A stretch of DNA of 64,000 bases from Betaproteobacteria bacterium UBA5216 (GCA_002412495.1 DHVE01000117.1:1-64000), one strand, 5' to 3'; positions 53,607 to 62,358 are shown, numbered from the stretch's first letter. Notes: a model not told the origin generated them from the sequence alone. A program made the numbers and translations.

Positions 53607-54595
53607 AAGCAGTTCAAATCACCGAAACCGGCGCGCCGGAAGTTCTCAAGTACGTCGAACTGCCCACGCCCAAACCCGGCCCGGGTGAAGTCCTGGTAAA
53701 AGCGCATGCGATCGGCGTGTGCATGCCCGAAACACTGGTACGCAGGGGCGTTTACAAGTGGATGCCGCCGCTGCCGCTGATCCCCGGCATCGAAATGGGC
53801 GGCACTGTGGTGGAAGCCGGCCCTGGCGCAAGCAAGCTCAAGATCGGGCAAAAAGTGTTTGTGTGCGCGCGTGAATTCAGGGAGCGCAGTGGCTGCTATG
53901 CCGAGTATATCGCCGCGCGCGAGGATTTGCTTTACGCCGTGCCCGACAGCGTCGATCTCGATCAGGTCGCGGGACTTGCCAACTACCAGGTGGCATGGCA
54001 CTTACTTAACTCGGCGTTGCAGGGTTTTCAATATAAATCCGTGCTGGTGATCGCCGCGGCGGGCGGCGTGGGCACGGCGTTGGTGCAACTGGCCAAGGTC
54101 TACGGAAAACGCGTCATCGGCGTGGTGAGCTCCGACGCGCGCGGCGCATTCGCGCGCGCACAGGGCGCCGACGAGGTGATTGACCGCACGCGGACCAATG
54201 TCATCGCGGAAACACAGTGGCTCACCGGCGGACGCGGCGTCGATCTGGTGCTCGATATCGTGGGCGGCAAACACATGACTGAATTCTATAACTGCATCGC
54301 GCCCTTCGGCATGTTGCAGTTATACGGGCGGCTGGAAGGCGCGCCCACCGGCGACATCGACGCGGGCATCGAGCACCCACCGTGGCACAGCGCCGGCTAC
54401 CGCCACTTCACCATGCATACCCTCGATCACTGGCCTGAATTACGCGCCCAATGCACGCATGACCTGATCCGCCTGCTGCACGAAGGTAAAATCCGGGTGC
54501 CGATTTACGAGCGCGTGCCGCTCGCCGAAGCCGCGCGCGCGCATCGCATTTTTGAATCGGGCGCGGTAATGGGCAAGCTCATCATGAAGCCCTGA
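53603..54595 (+). CDS. Quinone oxidoreductase-like zinc-type alcohol dehydrogenase family protein
   Basis: A 330-residue medium-chain dehydrogenase/reductase, of the quinone oxidoreductase branch. It starts KAVQITETGAPEVLKYVELP; the Rossmann motif is AAGGVGTALVQLAK. The cysteines and histidines that bind zinc in ADHs are not in the usual pattern, so it should be zinc-free. It reduces enones, aldehydes or quinones with NADPH. GTG at 53603 overlaps the upstream stop. It precedes Bug 12 by 10 bases. Confidence 0.9.
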   Translation: MKAVQITETGAPEVLKYVELPTPKPGPGEVLVKAHAIGVCMPETLVRRGVYKWMPPLPLIPGIEMGGTVVEAGPGASKLKIGQKVFVCAREFRERSGCYAEYIAAREDLLYAVPDSVDLDQVAGLANYQVAWHLLNSALQGFQYKSVLVIAAAGGVGTALVQLAKVYGKRVIGVVSSDARGAFARAQGADEVIDRTRTNVIAETQWLTGGRGVDLVLDIVGGKHMTEFYNCIAPFGMLQLYGRLEGAPTGDIDAGIEHPPWHSAGYRHFTMHTLDHWPELRAQCTHDLIRLLHEGKIRVPIYERVPLAEAARAHRIFESGAVMGKLIMKP

Positions 54596-54605
54596 GGATT
54601 TCCGA

Positions 54606-55589
54606 ATGCCTTGTCGCGGCTCCTCTATTATCGCGGCACTGACGGTGGCGTCGGGCGTGATACAAGCGATGCAACCGGCAAACGCGCAGCCTTGGCCGGC
54701 TAAACCGCTACGCATCATCGTACCGTTTCCGCCCGGCGGTGGCACCGACTTCGTGGCGCGCGTGCTGGCGCAAAAACTCGGCGACGCGCTGGGGCAGCAA
54801 ATTATCGCGGACAATCGGCCCGGATCTAGCGGCACCATCGGCATGGACGTGGCGGCAAAAGCGGTGCCGGACGGCTACACCATCGCATTGGGACAGACCG
54901 GCAATATCGTGCTCGCGCCTGCCTTCAATCCGGGGCTGCCCTACGACCCGCTGCGCGACCTTGTGCCGGTAACGCTGGTGTCGCTGTCGCCTTTCATGCT
55001 GGTGGCGCACCCTTCATTGCCCGCAAGAACCGTGCGAGAACTCATTGCGCTCGCGAAATCGCGGCCCGATGAAATAGCCTTCGGCTCATCGGGCAATGGC
55101 TCGTTGAGTCATCTCGCGGGAGAAATGATCAAGTCGGCGGGTCAGGTCCGGATGCTGCACGTGCCGTACAAAGGAGTGGCGCTCGCCACCAGCGATTTAT
55201 TCAGTGGCCGTATCGGACTGTACGTAAGCCCGCTGCAACCATTGCCCGCATGGATCAAGGCAGGACGCGTAAAGCCCGTCGGCATTACACGTGCGCAACG
55301 ATCCAGCGCCTTTCCCGACGTGCCCACAATCGCTGAATCGGGCGTGCCCGGCTATGACGTCACCAACTGGTATGGCGTGCTGGCGCCCGCGAAAACACCG
55401 ACGGCAGTTGTCGCCCGGTTAAACAGCGAACTAGGGCGCATACTCCGCATGTCCGACGTGCAGGCACGCTTTCGCGATGAAGGCGGCGAAGTGGCCCCCG
55501 GTACGCCGGAAGAACTGGCGGCTTTCATTCATCGCGAAATGCAGCGCTGGGCCAAGACCATACGCGATACCGGCGTGCGCGCGGACTGA
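54606..55589 (+). CDS. Bug/TctC-family periplasmic binding protein (12 of 16)
   Basis: A 327-residue member starting 10 bases after the oxidoreductase stop, so it is probably in the same transcript. Signal MPCRGSSIIAALTVASGVIQ continues to AMQPANAQ; loops PFPPGGGTD and VPDGYTIA. GAGGA is upstream of ATG 54606. It is convergent with Bug 13. Confidence 0.93.
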   Translation: MPCRGSSIIAALTVASGVIQAMQPANAQPWPAKPLRIIVPFPPGGGTDFVARVLAQKLGDALGQQIIADNRPGSSGTIGMDVAAKAVPDGYTIALGQTGNIVLAPAFNPGLPYDPLRDLVPVTLVSLSPFMLVAHPSLPARTVRELIALAKSRPDEIAFGSSGNGSLSHLAGEMIKSAGQVRMLHVPYKGVALATSDLFSGRIGLYVSPLQPLPAWIKAGRVKPVGITRAQRSSAFPDVPTIAESGVPGYDVTNWYGVLAPAKTPTAVVARLNSELGRILRMSDVQARFRDEGGEVAPGTPEELAAFIHREMQRWAKTIRDTGVRAD

Positions 55590-55610
55590 AACACGTCCGC
55601 TGTTTAGCGG

Positions 55611-56585
55611 TTACTGCAAGCTCACGCCAGCCGCCTTCACCAGTTCAGCAATACGTTTGGTCTGATCGGCACGAAATGCATCGAGCTCGGCGCGCGAACT
55701 ACCGATGATTTCGATACCGAGACCCTTTAACTGCTCACCGAATGCCGGCTCTTTCACGGCCTTCACCATTTCACCGTTGACCTTGGCCAACACATCCTGT
55801 GGCGTGCCAGTTGGCGCAACGACGCTGTACCAGCCGAAATTCTCGTAACCCGGCACCGCCTCGGAAATCGCCGGTACATCGGGCAGCAGCGCCGCGCGCT
55901 TGCGCGTGGTGACACCCAACGCACGCACGCGTCCGGCCTGAACCATGGAAATCACCGCCGGTAGCACACCATAGGTCATATGCACTTCGCGCGCCACGGT
56001 ATCGGCCACTGCCTGCCCCACACCCTTGTACGGCACATGCAGCATGCTGGTATTGGTCATGCGGTTAAACAGCACGCCGCACAGATGTTCGGAGGCACCT
56101 GTGCCCGCCGAGCCATATCGCAGATTCGGCGATGATTTTTTGGCCAGCTCAATCAGTTCAGTGACGGACTTGGCAGGCACCTGTGGATTCACCACCAACA
56201 CGAACGGCACGCTGCCAATCAGACTGATGGACGCAAAATCACGCGCGAGATTTACCTTGTGATTGGTATAAGCATTGGTTGCCACCAGCAATTGCGACGT
56301 CAGCATCATCCAGGTGTAGCCATCCGCCGCCGAGCGCGTAACGATATCCGCGCTCAGCAGCCCCGCCACGCCAGGCCGCGGATCAACCACCACGCGTTGA
56401 TTCCATACACCATACAAGCGGTCGGCCATCAAGCGCGCAATGATGTCGGGACCGGATCCTGCCGCGCTGCCGATGACGAGACGAATAGGCTTGTCGGGCC
56501 ATGTGGGTTGAGCAGCGTGGACGAGGGAAATCGCCGACAGCGGCACAAGCAACACCAACGCGCGAACAGTTTCAAAGGGACGCAT
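55611..56585 (-). CDS. Bug/TctC-family periplasmic binding protein (13 of 16)
   Basis: A 324-residue member with signal MRPFETVRALVLLVPLSAISLVHA. The first loop reads IGSAAGSGPD in place of the P-x-PGG form, and the second SAADGYTWM, so the pocket is divergent. AAGGAG precedes ATG 56585. It is convergent with Bug 12 and diverges from prfC across 170 bases. Confidence 0.92.
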   Translation of the reverse strand: MRPFETVRALVLLVPLSAISLVHAAQPTWPDKPIRLVIGSAAGSGPDIIARLMADRLYGVWNQRVVVDPRPGVAGLLSADIVTRSAADGYTWMMLTSQLLVATNAYTNHKVNLARDFASISLIGSVPFVLVVNPQVPAKSVTELIELAKKSSPNLRYGSAGTGASEHLCGVLFNRMTNTSMLHVPYKGVGQAVADTVAREVHMTYGVLPAVISMVQAGRVRALGVTTRKRAALLPDVPAISEAVPGYENFGWYSVVAPTGTPQDVLAKVNGEMVKAVKEPAFGEQLKGLGIEIIGSSRAELDAFRADQTKRIAELVKAAGVSLQ

Positions 56586-56614
56586 CGAATGACTCCTTCA
56601 ATAGGGTTGTGTGG

Positions 56615-56620
56615 ATTATA
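56615..56620 (-). promoter_or_regulatory. Possible -10 element for Bug 13
   Basis: TATAAT on the minus strand, 30 bases upstream of the Bug 13 start. No -35 is recognisable at 16-18 bases. Confidence 0.35.
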
Positions 56621-56670
56621 TAGGCCCCGCATGGGATGCGCCGCGCGCCCCCATTGACCGGAAAGCGCTA

Positions 56671-56693
56671 TCTAATTGTTTTTGAATGATAAA
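56671..56693 (-). repeat. AT-rich intergenic motif, copy 7
   Basis: Core AAAAACAA on the minus strand at 56676-56683, in the Bug 13/prfC spacer. Its plus-strand TTGTTT may double as the prfC -35. Confidence 0.5.
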
Positions 56694-56704
56694 TGCCGTA
56701 TCAT
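56676..56704 (+). promoter_or_regulatory. Candidate promoter for prfC
   Basis: TTGTTT (56676-56681) and TATCAT (56699-56704) are 17 bases apart, with the -10 matching five of six consensus positions, about 52 bases before the prfC start. Confidence 0.45.
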
Positions 56705-56755
56705 CCGCGCCTTTTGCGGCCTCCCTCGGGGGAAATTCCGCGCACGGGCACACGC

Positions 56756-58363
56756 ATGAGCATCGACAAAGAAGTCTCCCGGCGGCGCACCTTCGCCATT
56801 ATTTCGCATCCGGACGCGGGTAAAACCACGCTCACCGAAAAACTGCTGCTGTACGCGGGCGCGATTCATATCGCCGGCAGCGTAAAGTCGCGCAAGGCGT
56901 CGCGCTACGCGACCTCGGACTGGATGGAAATCGAAAAGCAGCGCGGCATTTCGGTGGCGAGTTCGGTAATGCAGATGGAGTACCGCGATTGCGTAATCAA
57001 CCTGCTGGATACGCCGGGGCACCGTGATTTTTCCGAAGACACGTATCGCGTGCTGACCGCCGTGGATGCGGCCCTGATGGTGATCGACGCGGCCAATGGT
57101 ATTGAGCCACAAACGCTGAGATTGTTGCAGGTATGTCGCGCGCAAAGTACGCCGGTGATCACCTTCGTCAACAAGATGGATCGCGAAGTGCGAGAGCCGA
57201 TGGATCTGGTCGATGAAATCGAGCGCACGCTGGGTATGCCGGTGGTGCCGTGTACGTGGCCGGTGGGCATGGGCAAGCAGTTCAAGGGCGTGTTCGACCT
57301 GCTGCACGACAGCATGCGCGTGTTCATTGCGGGCGAGGATCGCGTCGGCGGACACGACACCATACAAGGCATCAACAACCCGGACGCCGCCGAACGCTTT
57401 GGCGATGTCTTCGCGCATGCTCGCCAGGAAATGGAGCTGGTACAAGGCGTGTCCCCGACGTTTGATCGCGATACGTTTCTCGCGGGCAAACAAACCCCGC
57501 TGTTCTTCGGCTCGGCCATCAACAACTTCGGCGTGCAGGAAGTGCTGGACGCGCTGGTGACCTTTGCCCCGCCGCCACGCGCGCGCCGCGCGATTCAACG
57601 CGTGGTCGAACCGACGGAACCCAAATTCAGCGGCGTGGTATTCAAGATTCAGGCGAACATGGACCCGGGCCACCGCGATCGCATCGCCTTCATTCGCGTG
57701 TGCTCGGGCCATTTCGAACGCGGCATGAAACTGAAAAACTGCCGCACCGGGAAGGATTTCCGTCCCAACAGCGTGGTGTCGTTTCTATCGCAGCGTCGTG
57801 ATCAGGTGGAAGACGCTTACGCAGGCGACATCATCGGCATACCCAATCATGGCGTGCTGCAACTCGGCGACACACTGACCGAAGGCGAAGATCTGCAATT
57901 CACCGGCCTGCCGTTTTTTGCACCGGAATTGTTTCAGACCGTGGAAATTGCCGACCCGCTGCGCAGCAAGCAATTGCGCACCGGTCTCGCGCAACTCGGC
58001 GAAGAAGGCGCGATTCAGGTATTCAAACCTGTCGCGGGCGGAATGCTGCTATTGGGCGCCGTGGGTCAATTGCAGTTTGAAGTGGTGGCCCATCGGCTGA
58101 AACACGAATACGGTTGCGAAGCGCGGCTGGCGCCTTCGCGCTACAACAGCGCACGCTGGGTGACGGCGGACGACCCCAAGGAATTGAAACGCTTCATCGA
58201 CGCCAACGCGCATCGCATCGCGCACGACGCCGTGGAAGCGCCGACGTTTCTGGCCGCGCATGACGCGGAAATCAAGGTGGCGCACGAACACTGGCCGAAT
58301 ATCCGCTTTCACGCCCTGCGTGAACATGCGGGGTTGGTGTTTCACTCGAACGCCGACAGCTAG
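56756..58363 (+). CDS. prfC: Peptide chain release factor 3
   Basis: A GTPase that removes RF1/RF2 from the ribosome after termination. It has 535 residues, close to E. coli (529). The P-loop is HPDAGKTT (18-25), then DTPGHRDFSEDTYRVL and the NKMDR specificity motif; the protein starts SIDKEVSRRRTFAIISH, which supports ATG 56756. It stands alone among Bug genes and diverges from one. Confidence 0.97.
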   Translation: MSIDKEVSRRRTFAIISHPDAGKTTLTEKLLLYAGAIHIAGSVKSRKASRYATSDWMEIEKQRGISVASSVMQMEYRDCVINLLDTPGHRDFSEDTYRVLTAVDAALMVIDAANGIEPQTLRLLQVCRAQSTPVITFVNKMDREVREPMDLVDEIERTLGMPVVPCTWPVGMGKQFKGVFDLLHDSMRVFIAGEDRVGGHDTIQGINNPDAAERFGDVFAHARQEMELVQGVSPTFDRDTFLAGKQTPLFFGSAINNFGVQEVLDALVTFAPPPRARRAIQRVVEPTEPKFSGVVFKIQANMDPGHRDRIAFIRVCSGHFERGMKLKNCRTGKDFRPNSVVSFLSQRRDQVEDAYAGDIIGIPNHGVLQLGDTLTEGEDLQFTGLPFFAPELFQTVEIADPLRSKQLRTGLAQLGEEGAIQVFKPVAGGMLLLGAVGQLQFEVVAHRLKHEYGCEARLAPSRYNSARWVTADDPKELKRFIDANAHRIAHDAVEAPTFLAAHDAEIKVAHEHWPNIRFHALREHAGLVFHSNADS

Positions 58364-58387
58364 CGCTAGTCAGCGGCTATTCCGCAA

Positions 58388-59404
58388 TTATTCCGCGCGC
58401 AAACCCGCCCGCTTAACCACCACGGCCCAGCGCGCGATATCGGACGCGATCAGACGCGCAAATGCTTCCGGCGTGGTGGGCCGCGCTTCGACCCCCTGTC
58501 CCAGAAGGCGCTCGCGGATGTCCGGCAGCGCGAGCACGGCGACGATTTCGGTGTTGAGGCGCTTCACGATGTCGGCGGGGATGCGCGCGGGACCGACGAA
58601 GCCGTACCACAAGCCGGCTTCGTAGCCTTGCACGCCAAGTTCGGCCACAGTGGGACTATCCGGCAACGCGATCATGCGCGTGGCGCCCGTGGTGGCCAGG
58701 GCGCGCAGTCTGCCGCTGCGCACATGTGGCACCACCGACAAGCTGGTACCAAAGGTGGTGGACACCTGCCCACCAATGAGATCGGTAATGGCGAGCGACA
58801 TGCCTTTATACGGAATGTGCGTGAGGCTGGTGCCGGTGAGACTGTCGAACAACACGCCAGCGAGATGCCCAGATGAACCGACGCCCGCCGATCCGTACGT
58901 AATCTGCGCGGGGCGTGCCTTGGCAAACGCGATCAGTTCCTTGATGTTTTTGACCGGCAGCGAAGGATGAACCGCGACCACCAGCGGACTCGATCCGGCG
59001 AGCGACACCGGCGTGAAATCCTTGATCGAATCGTACGGCAACTTGGCGTAAAGGCTGGCGTTCACCGTGTGGTTTGTCGGTATCAAAATAAGGGTGTACC
59101 CATCGGGCGCGGCGCGCGCCGCCAGTTCAGTGCCTACGATGCCGTTGGCCCCCGCGCGTGTGTCGATGATGATTTGCTGCTTGAGGTTCTCGGTAAGCTT
59201 GGGCGCGAGCGTGCGCAAAAACGCATCATTGCCGCCGCCCGCAGCAAACGGCGAAATGATGCGTATGGGTTTTTGCGGATAAGCGGGCTGAGCGGCGCAC
59301 GGCCCGTGCCAGGCCGCCACGGCCAACAACGCGAACACCGGCGGAAAATTTTTCACGGCTATTTTCACGGGAAGTTTGTTTGCCGCCCAGTTTGCGCCGC
59401 GCAC
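58388..59404 (-). CDS. Bug/TctC-family periplasmic binding protein (14 of 16)
   Basis: A 338-residue frame starting with GTG at 59404, four bases after the methyltransferase stop, implying translational coupling. A shorter GTG start at 59368 (13th codon) would give a better signal peptide ending in GPCAAQ, so the exact start is open. Loops are PFAAGGGND and APDGYTLI. It is third in a leftward Bug 15, methyltransferase, Bug 14 unit and is convergent with prfC. Confidence 0.9.
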   Translation of the reverse strand: MRGANWAANKLPVKIAVKNFPPVFALLAVAAWHGPCAAQPAYPQKPIRIISPFAAGGGNDAFLRTLAPKLTENLKQQIIIDTRAGANGIVGTELAARAAPDGYTLILIPTNHTVNASLYAKLPYDSIKDFTPVSLAGSSPLVVAVHPSLPVKNIKELIAFAKARPAQITYGSAGVGSSGHLAGVLFDSLTGTSLTHIPYKGMSLAITDLIGGQVSTTFGTSLSVVPHVRSGRLRALATTGATRMIALPDSPTVAELGVQGYEAGLWYGFVGPARIPADIVKRLNTEIVAVLALPDIRERLLGQGVEARPTTPEAFARLIASDIARWAVVVKRAGLRAE

Positions 59405-59408
59405 CGCG

Positions 59409-60218
59409 CTACTTCAGCCGCGTGGCATTCCAGCCACTGCCCGACATCGCGTCGCCGCTGACTTTGCCTTGGTATTCCTTGCCGCCGATAGTGAATGTGA
59501 TTTGTTCGCCCAGCAGCCGGCCGCTGTCCACGGGCGTGCTGACGCCATTGAGCGTGAATTTGCCGGAGAGCATCTGGAATTTTTGTTCCAGTTCAAGTTC
59601 GCCTTTCTGGAATCGCCAGCGGCCTTCGGCCTTCGCGGGCACGATGTAGAGCAGCCAGTTGCACCAACTGCCGCAATCGCCTTCGGATCGGCCGGACTCA
59701 TCGGGTTCCCAGCCGCTAACGGCGAAGTGGTTGGCGACGATGCGCGAGCCCGGCTTTAGCGCGAGAAACTTGGGCGCGAGCTTGTTGAGATTTTCCGGCA
59801 ACAAAAAAAGCGCCAGCACGGTAGCTTGTGAAATATCGGCTTCGTACATGTCGCCCTGCACGAACTGCGCTTTGTCGGCAACACCTGCTTTCTCCGCGCT
59901 GCGTTTGGAAAGTTCAACCATGTCGGGGTTAAATTCGACACCGAGTGCTCGCGCGCCGCGCTTGGCCGCCGCAATGATGTTGCGACCATCCCCCGAACCC
60001 AGATCCATGACGTAATCCTTGGGCGTGACCTTGGCAACATCAAGCATTTTTTCCACCAGCACGGCAGGAGTCGGCACCCACACCACGTCGCGGCCGGATT
60101 GCCCGACCACGGGTTCAAATGGTTTGTCCACGGGCTTGTCCGCGGTTTCAGCGGCGGCAACAGCGCCGGCACAGACGGCAAAACAGAACAACGCGATAAC
60201 ACGACGCAGCTTATTCAA
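59409..60218 (-). CDS. Predicted exported class I SAM-dependent methyltransferase, copy 2
   Basis: A 269-residue paralogue of the gene at 49517. The SAM motif VMDLGSGDGRNIIAAAKRG and GVEFNPDMV are nearly the same as copy 1, as are the GWEPDE, C-x-x-W (CGSWC) and YIVPAKAEGRW segments. A signal peptide precedes it (VIALFCFAVCAGAVAAAE). I set the start at TTG 60218, seven bases after GGAG; a GTG at 60224 is too close to that site. It lies between two Bug genes in one leftward unit. Confidence 0.85.
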   Translation of the reverse strand: MNKLRRVIALFCFAVCAGAVAAAETADKPVDKPFEPVVGQSGRDVVWVPTPAVLVEKMLDVAKVTPKDYVMDLGSGDGRNIIAAAKRGARALGVEFNPDMVELSKRSAEKAGVADKAQFVQGDMYEADISQATVLALFLLPENLNKLAPKFLALKPGSRIVANHFAVSGWEPDESGRSEGDCGSWCNWLLYIVPAKAEGRWRFQKGELELEQKFQMLSGKFTLNGVSTPVDSGRLLGEQITFTIGGKEYQGKVSGDAMSGSGWNATRLK

Positions 60219-60244
60219 GGGCACTCTCCGAAGGTTTGTTATAG

Positions 60245-60270
60245 TCAATTGTTTTTAAATAACTTTTTGC
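60245..60270 (-). repeat. AT-rich intergenic motif, copy 8
   Basis: Core AAAAACAA on the minus strand at 60249-60256, upstream of the methyltransferase and after the Bug 15 stop. Confidence 0.5.
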
Positions 60271-60285
60271 ATTATTGATAACGGC

Positions 60286-61323
60286 TTATTCAGGCTTTAT
60301 TCCCACCGTTTTTACCAGCTTTTCATACTTTGCGTAATCGTCGTGATAACGCTTGATCGACTCAGCGGGCGTGGTGGCGACAACCGCCATGCCTTGGCTT
60401 GCCCACAACTCGCCGATCTCACGCGTGGCCAGCACTTTGGCGATAACGCTATTCAGCCGCTCAACAACGTCGCGCGGCGTACCCGCGGGTGCGAAGATGC
60501 CGTGCCAGCCGGTGACCTCGTAACCGCGCAGGCCGGATTCATCGACGGTGGGCAAGTCCGGTTGCAACGCATCGCGCTTTAACCCGGTGACGGCAATCGC
60601 GCGCAGTTTACCCGCTCGAACCTGCGGCTGCGCTACGGCAAGGCTGTAGAAAATCAGGTCGAGCCGGCCGCCGATCAAATCGGTCAGCGCCAGATTACCG
60701 CCCTTGTACGGCACGTGCAGCATGTCCACGCGCGCCATGGTCTTGAACAACTCGCCAGCCAGATGAAACGCACTGCCCACGCCTGATGATCCAAACGACA
60801 GCACGCCGGGCTTCGCCCTGGCCAGCGCGATCAGATCTTTTACCGATTTCACCGGCACCACCGGATTCACCAGCAGCACCTGTGGAAACGCGTTGATCTG
60901 AATCACCGGCACAAAATCCCTCATCGCGTCATAGGGCATTTTCAGCCGCAGATGCGGGATGCTGGTCAGCGACGAACTGGGCGCGGCCAGCAGCGTGTAG
61001 CCGTCGCCCACGGCGCGAGCCACGTATTCATTGGCAATCAGGCCCGTGGCGCCGGGACGGTTGTCCACGACCACCTGCTGCCCCAATGGCTCGCCCATGC
61101 GCGCAGCGATCGGCCGCGCGAGAATATCCACGTTGGTCCCCGGCGGAAATCCGAGCACCAGGCGTATCGGTTTAACCGGAAAGGTTTGGGCATGAGCGCT
61201 CTCCACGCAGTCGAGCCCCGCCATACCAACGATGGCAACAACGGCAACGACAGCGGGGCCGGCGATTTCACGCCGCCACCTCGCGCGCGCCACGTTTTCA
61301 CACTGGGATTCACGAACAGGCAT
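60286..61323 (-). CDS. Bug/TctC-family periplasmic binding protein (15 of 16)
   Basis: A 345-residue member with a longer basic n-region before the signal's hydrophobic part (GPAVVAVVAIVGMAGLDC). The first loop is GFPPGTNVD, with Thr in place of the second Gly; the second is VGDGYTLL. ATG 61323 is used; a longer frame extends to 61371. It diverges from Bug 16, whose start is only 28 bases away. It begins the unit with the methyltransferase and Bug 14. Confidence 0.9.
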   Translation of the reverse strand: MPVRESQCENVARARWRREIAGPAVVAVVAIVGMAGLDCVESAHAQTFPVKPIRLVLGFPPGTNVDILARPIAARMGEPLGQQVVVDNRPGATGLIANEYVARAVGDGYTLLAAPSSSLTSIPHLRLKMPYDAMRDFVPVIQINAFPQVLLVNPVVPVKSVKDLIALARAKPGVLSFGSSGVGSAFHLAGELFKTMARVDMLHVPYKGGNLALTDLIGGRLDLIFYSLAVAQPQVRAGKLRAIAVTGLKRDALQPDLPTVDESGLRGYEVTGWHGIFAPAGTPRDVVERLNSVIAKVLATREIGELWASQGMAVVATTPAESIKRYHDDYAKYEKLVKTVGIKPE

Positions 61324-61351
61324 AATGGCAATTTTACGGGGAAACCGGCGT

Positions 61352-62335
61352 ATGCAACACAGGGCTTTCATTGCGGCGTCACTCGCGTTGGGTGTTCTGA
61401 CGCTGACGCATCACGTCGCATTTGCGCAATCGACGGCGACAGCGCAACCGTTCCCCTCGAAACCCATCACCATACTCCACGCGTATTCCGCCGGCGGCAG
61501 CAGCAGCGCAACATTGCGATTGCTCGGCGAAATCTCCGGCAAGGCGCTCGGCCAGCGTATCATTATCGAGGATCGTCCCGGCGCGGGCGGCGCGCTGGCA
61601 CCCACGCACATGCTGAAAACCGGCAAGCCGGACGGCTACACGCTGTCGCAGTTGCCGCAGCCACTGCTACGCATTCCGCACATCCAAAAAACCGAGTTTG
61701 ATGTGTTGAACGATTTCACGTGGGTCATTCGTCTCGTTGATTACACCTATGCCATGGTCGTCCGGGCGGATGCGCCATGGCGAAACATCGCCGATGTCGT
61801 GAATCACGCCAAGACCAACCCCGGCAAACTTTCGTATGCGACGTCCGGCGTGGGCGTCACCATGCATATGGCGATGGAACACCTCTCCACCATGACCGGC
61901 ATCAAGATGCTGCACGTGCCGCATCGCCAGACATCCGACATGATGAACGCGGTGATTGGCGGCCACGTGGATGTGCTCGCCAGCGCCGTGAGTTATGCGC
62001 CGCTGGTGGAGGCGGGCAAGATCCGGGTGCTCGGCATCCTCGGCGCCAACCGCCTGAAGCGTTGGCCGGATTTGCCAACGGCCAAAGAACAAGGCTTCCC
62101 GGTGATGGCAAGCTCATCGTGGGGCGTCGGCGGTCCGAAGGGCATGGACCCGAAAGTCGTGAAACTGCTGCATGACACCTTTCGCAAGGCGATGGACGAC
62201 CCCGAGTTTTTGAAGTTGATGGATCACTACGATCAGGTACGCAGTTATCTGAACACCGAGGACTACACGCGCTGGGTGCGGGAGCAATATGCCGCCGAGA
62301 AAATCGTGGTCGAACGGTTCGGCTTGAAACAGTAA
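61352..62335 (+). CDS. Atypical Bug/TctC-family periplasmic binding protein (16 of 16)
   Basis: A 327-residue member with signal MQHRAFIAASLALGVLTLTH continuing to HVAFAQ. The first loop reads AYSAGGSSSATLR, so the Asp that normally follows PGG-x-x is missing; the second loop is KPDGYTLS. Its ligand pocket should differ. GGGGAAA lies upstream of ATG 61352. It precedes the MetC-like gene by 23 bases and may share its transcript. Confidence 0.9.
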   Translation: MQHRAFIAASLALGVLTLTHHVAFAQSTATAQPFPSKPITILHAYSAGGSSSATLRLLGEISGKALGQRIIIEDRPGAGGALAPTHMLKTGKPDGYTLSQLPQPLLRIPHIQKTEFDVLNDFTWVIRLVDYTYAMVVRADAPWRNIADVVNHAKTNPGKLSYATSGVGVTMHMAMEHLSTMTGIKMLHVPHRQTSDMMNAVIGGHVDVLASAVSYAPLVEAGKIRVLGILGANRLKRWPDLPTAKEQGFPVMASSSWGVGGPKGMDPKVVKLLHDTFRKAMDDPEFLKLMDHYDQVRSYLNTEDYTRWVREQYAAEKIVVERFGLKQ

Positions 62336-62358
62336 GTAACCAGACGCATGACTGAGAA

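Noticed and set aside
56672..57712. Minus-strand frame opposite prfC
   Set aside because: prfC on the other strand has intact GTPase motifs; this is its shadow.
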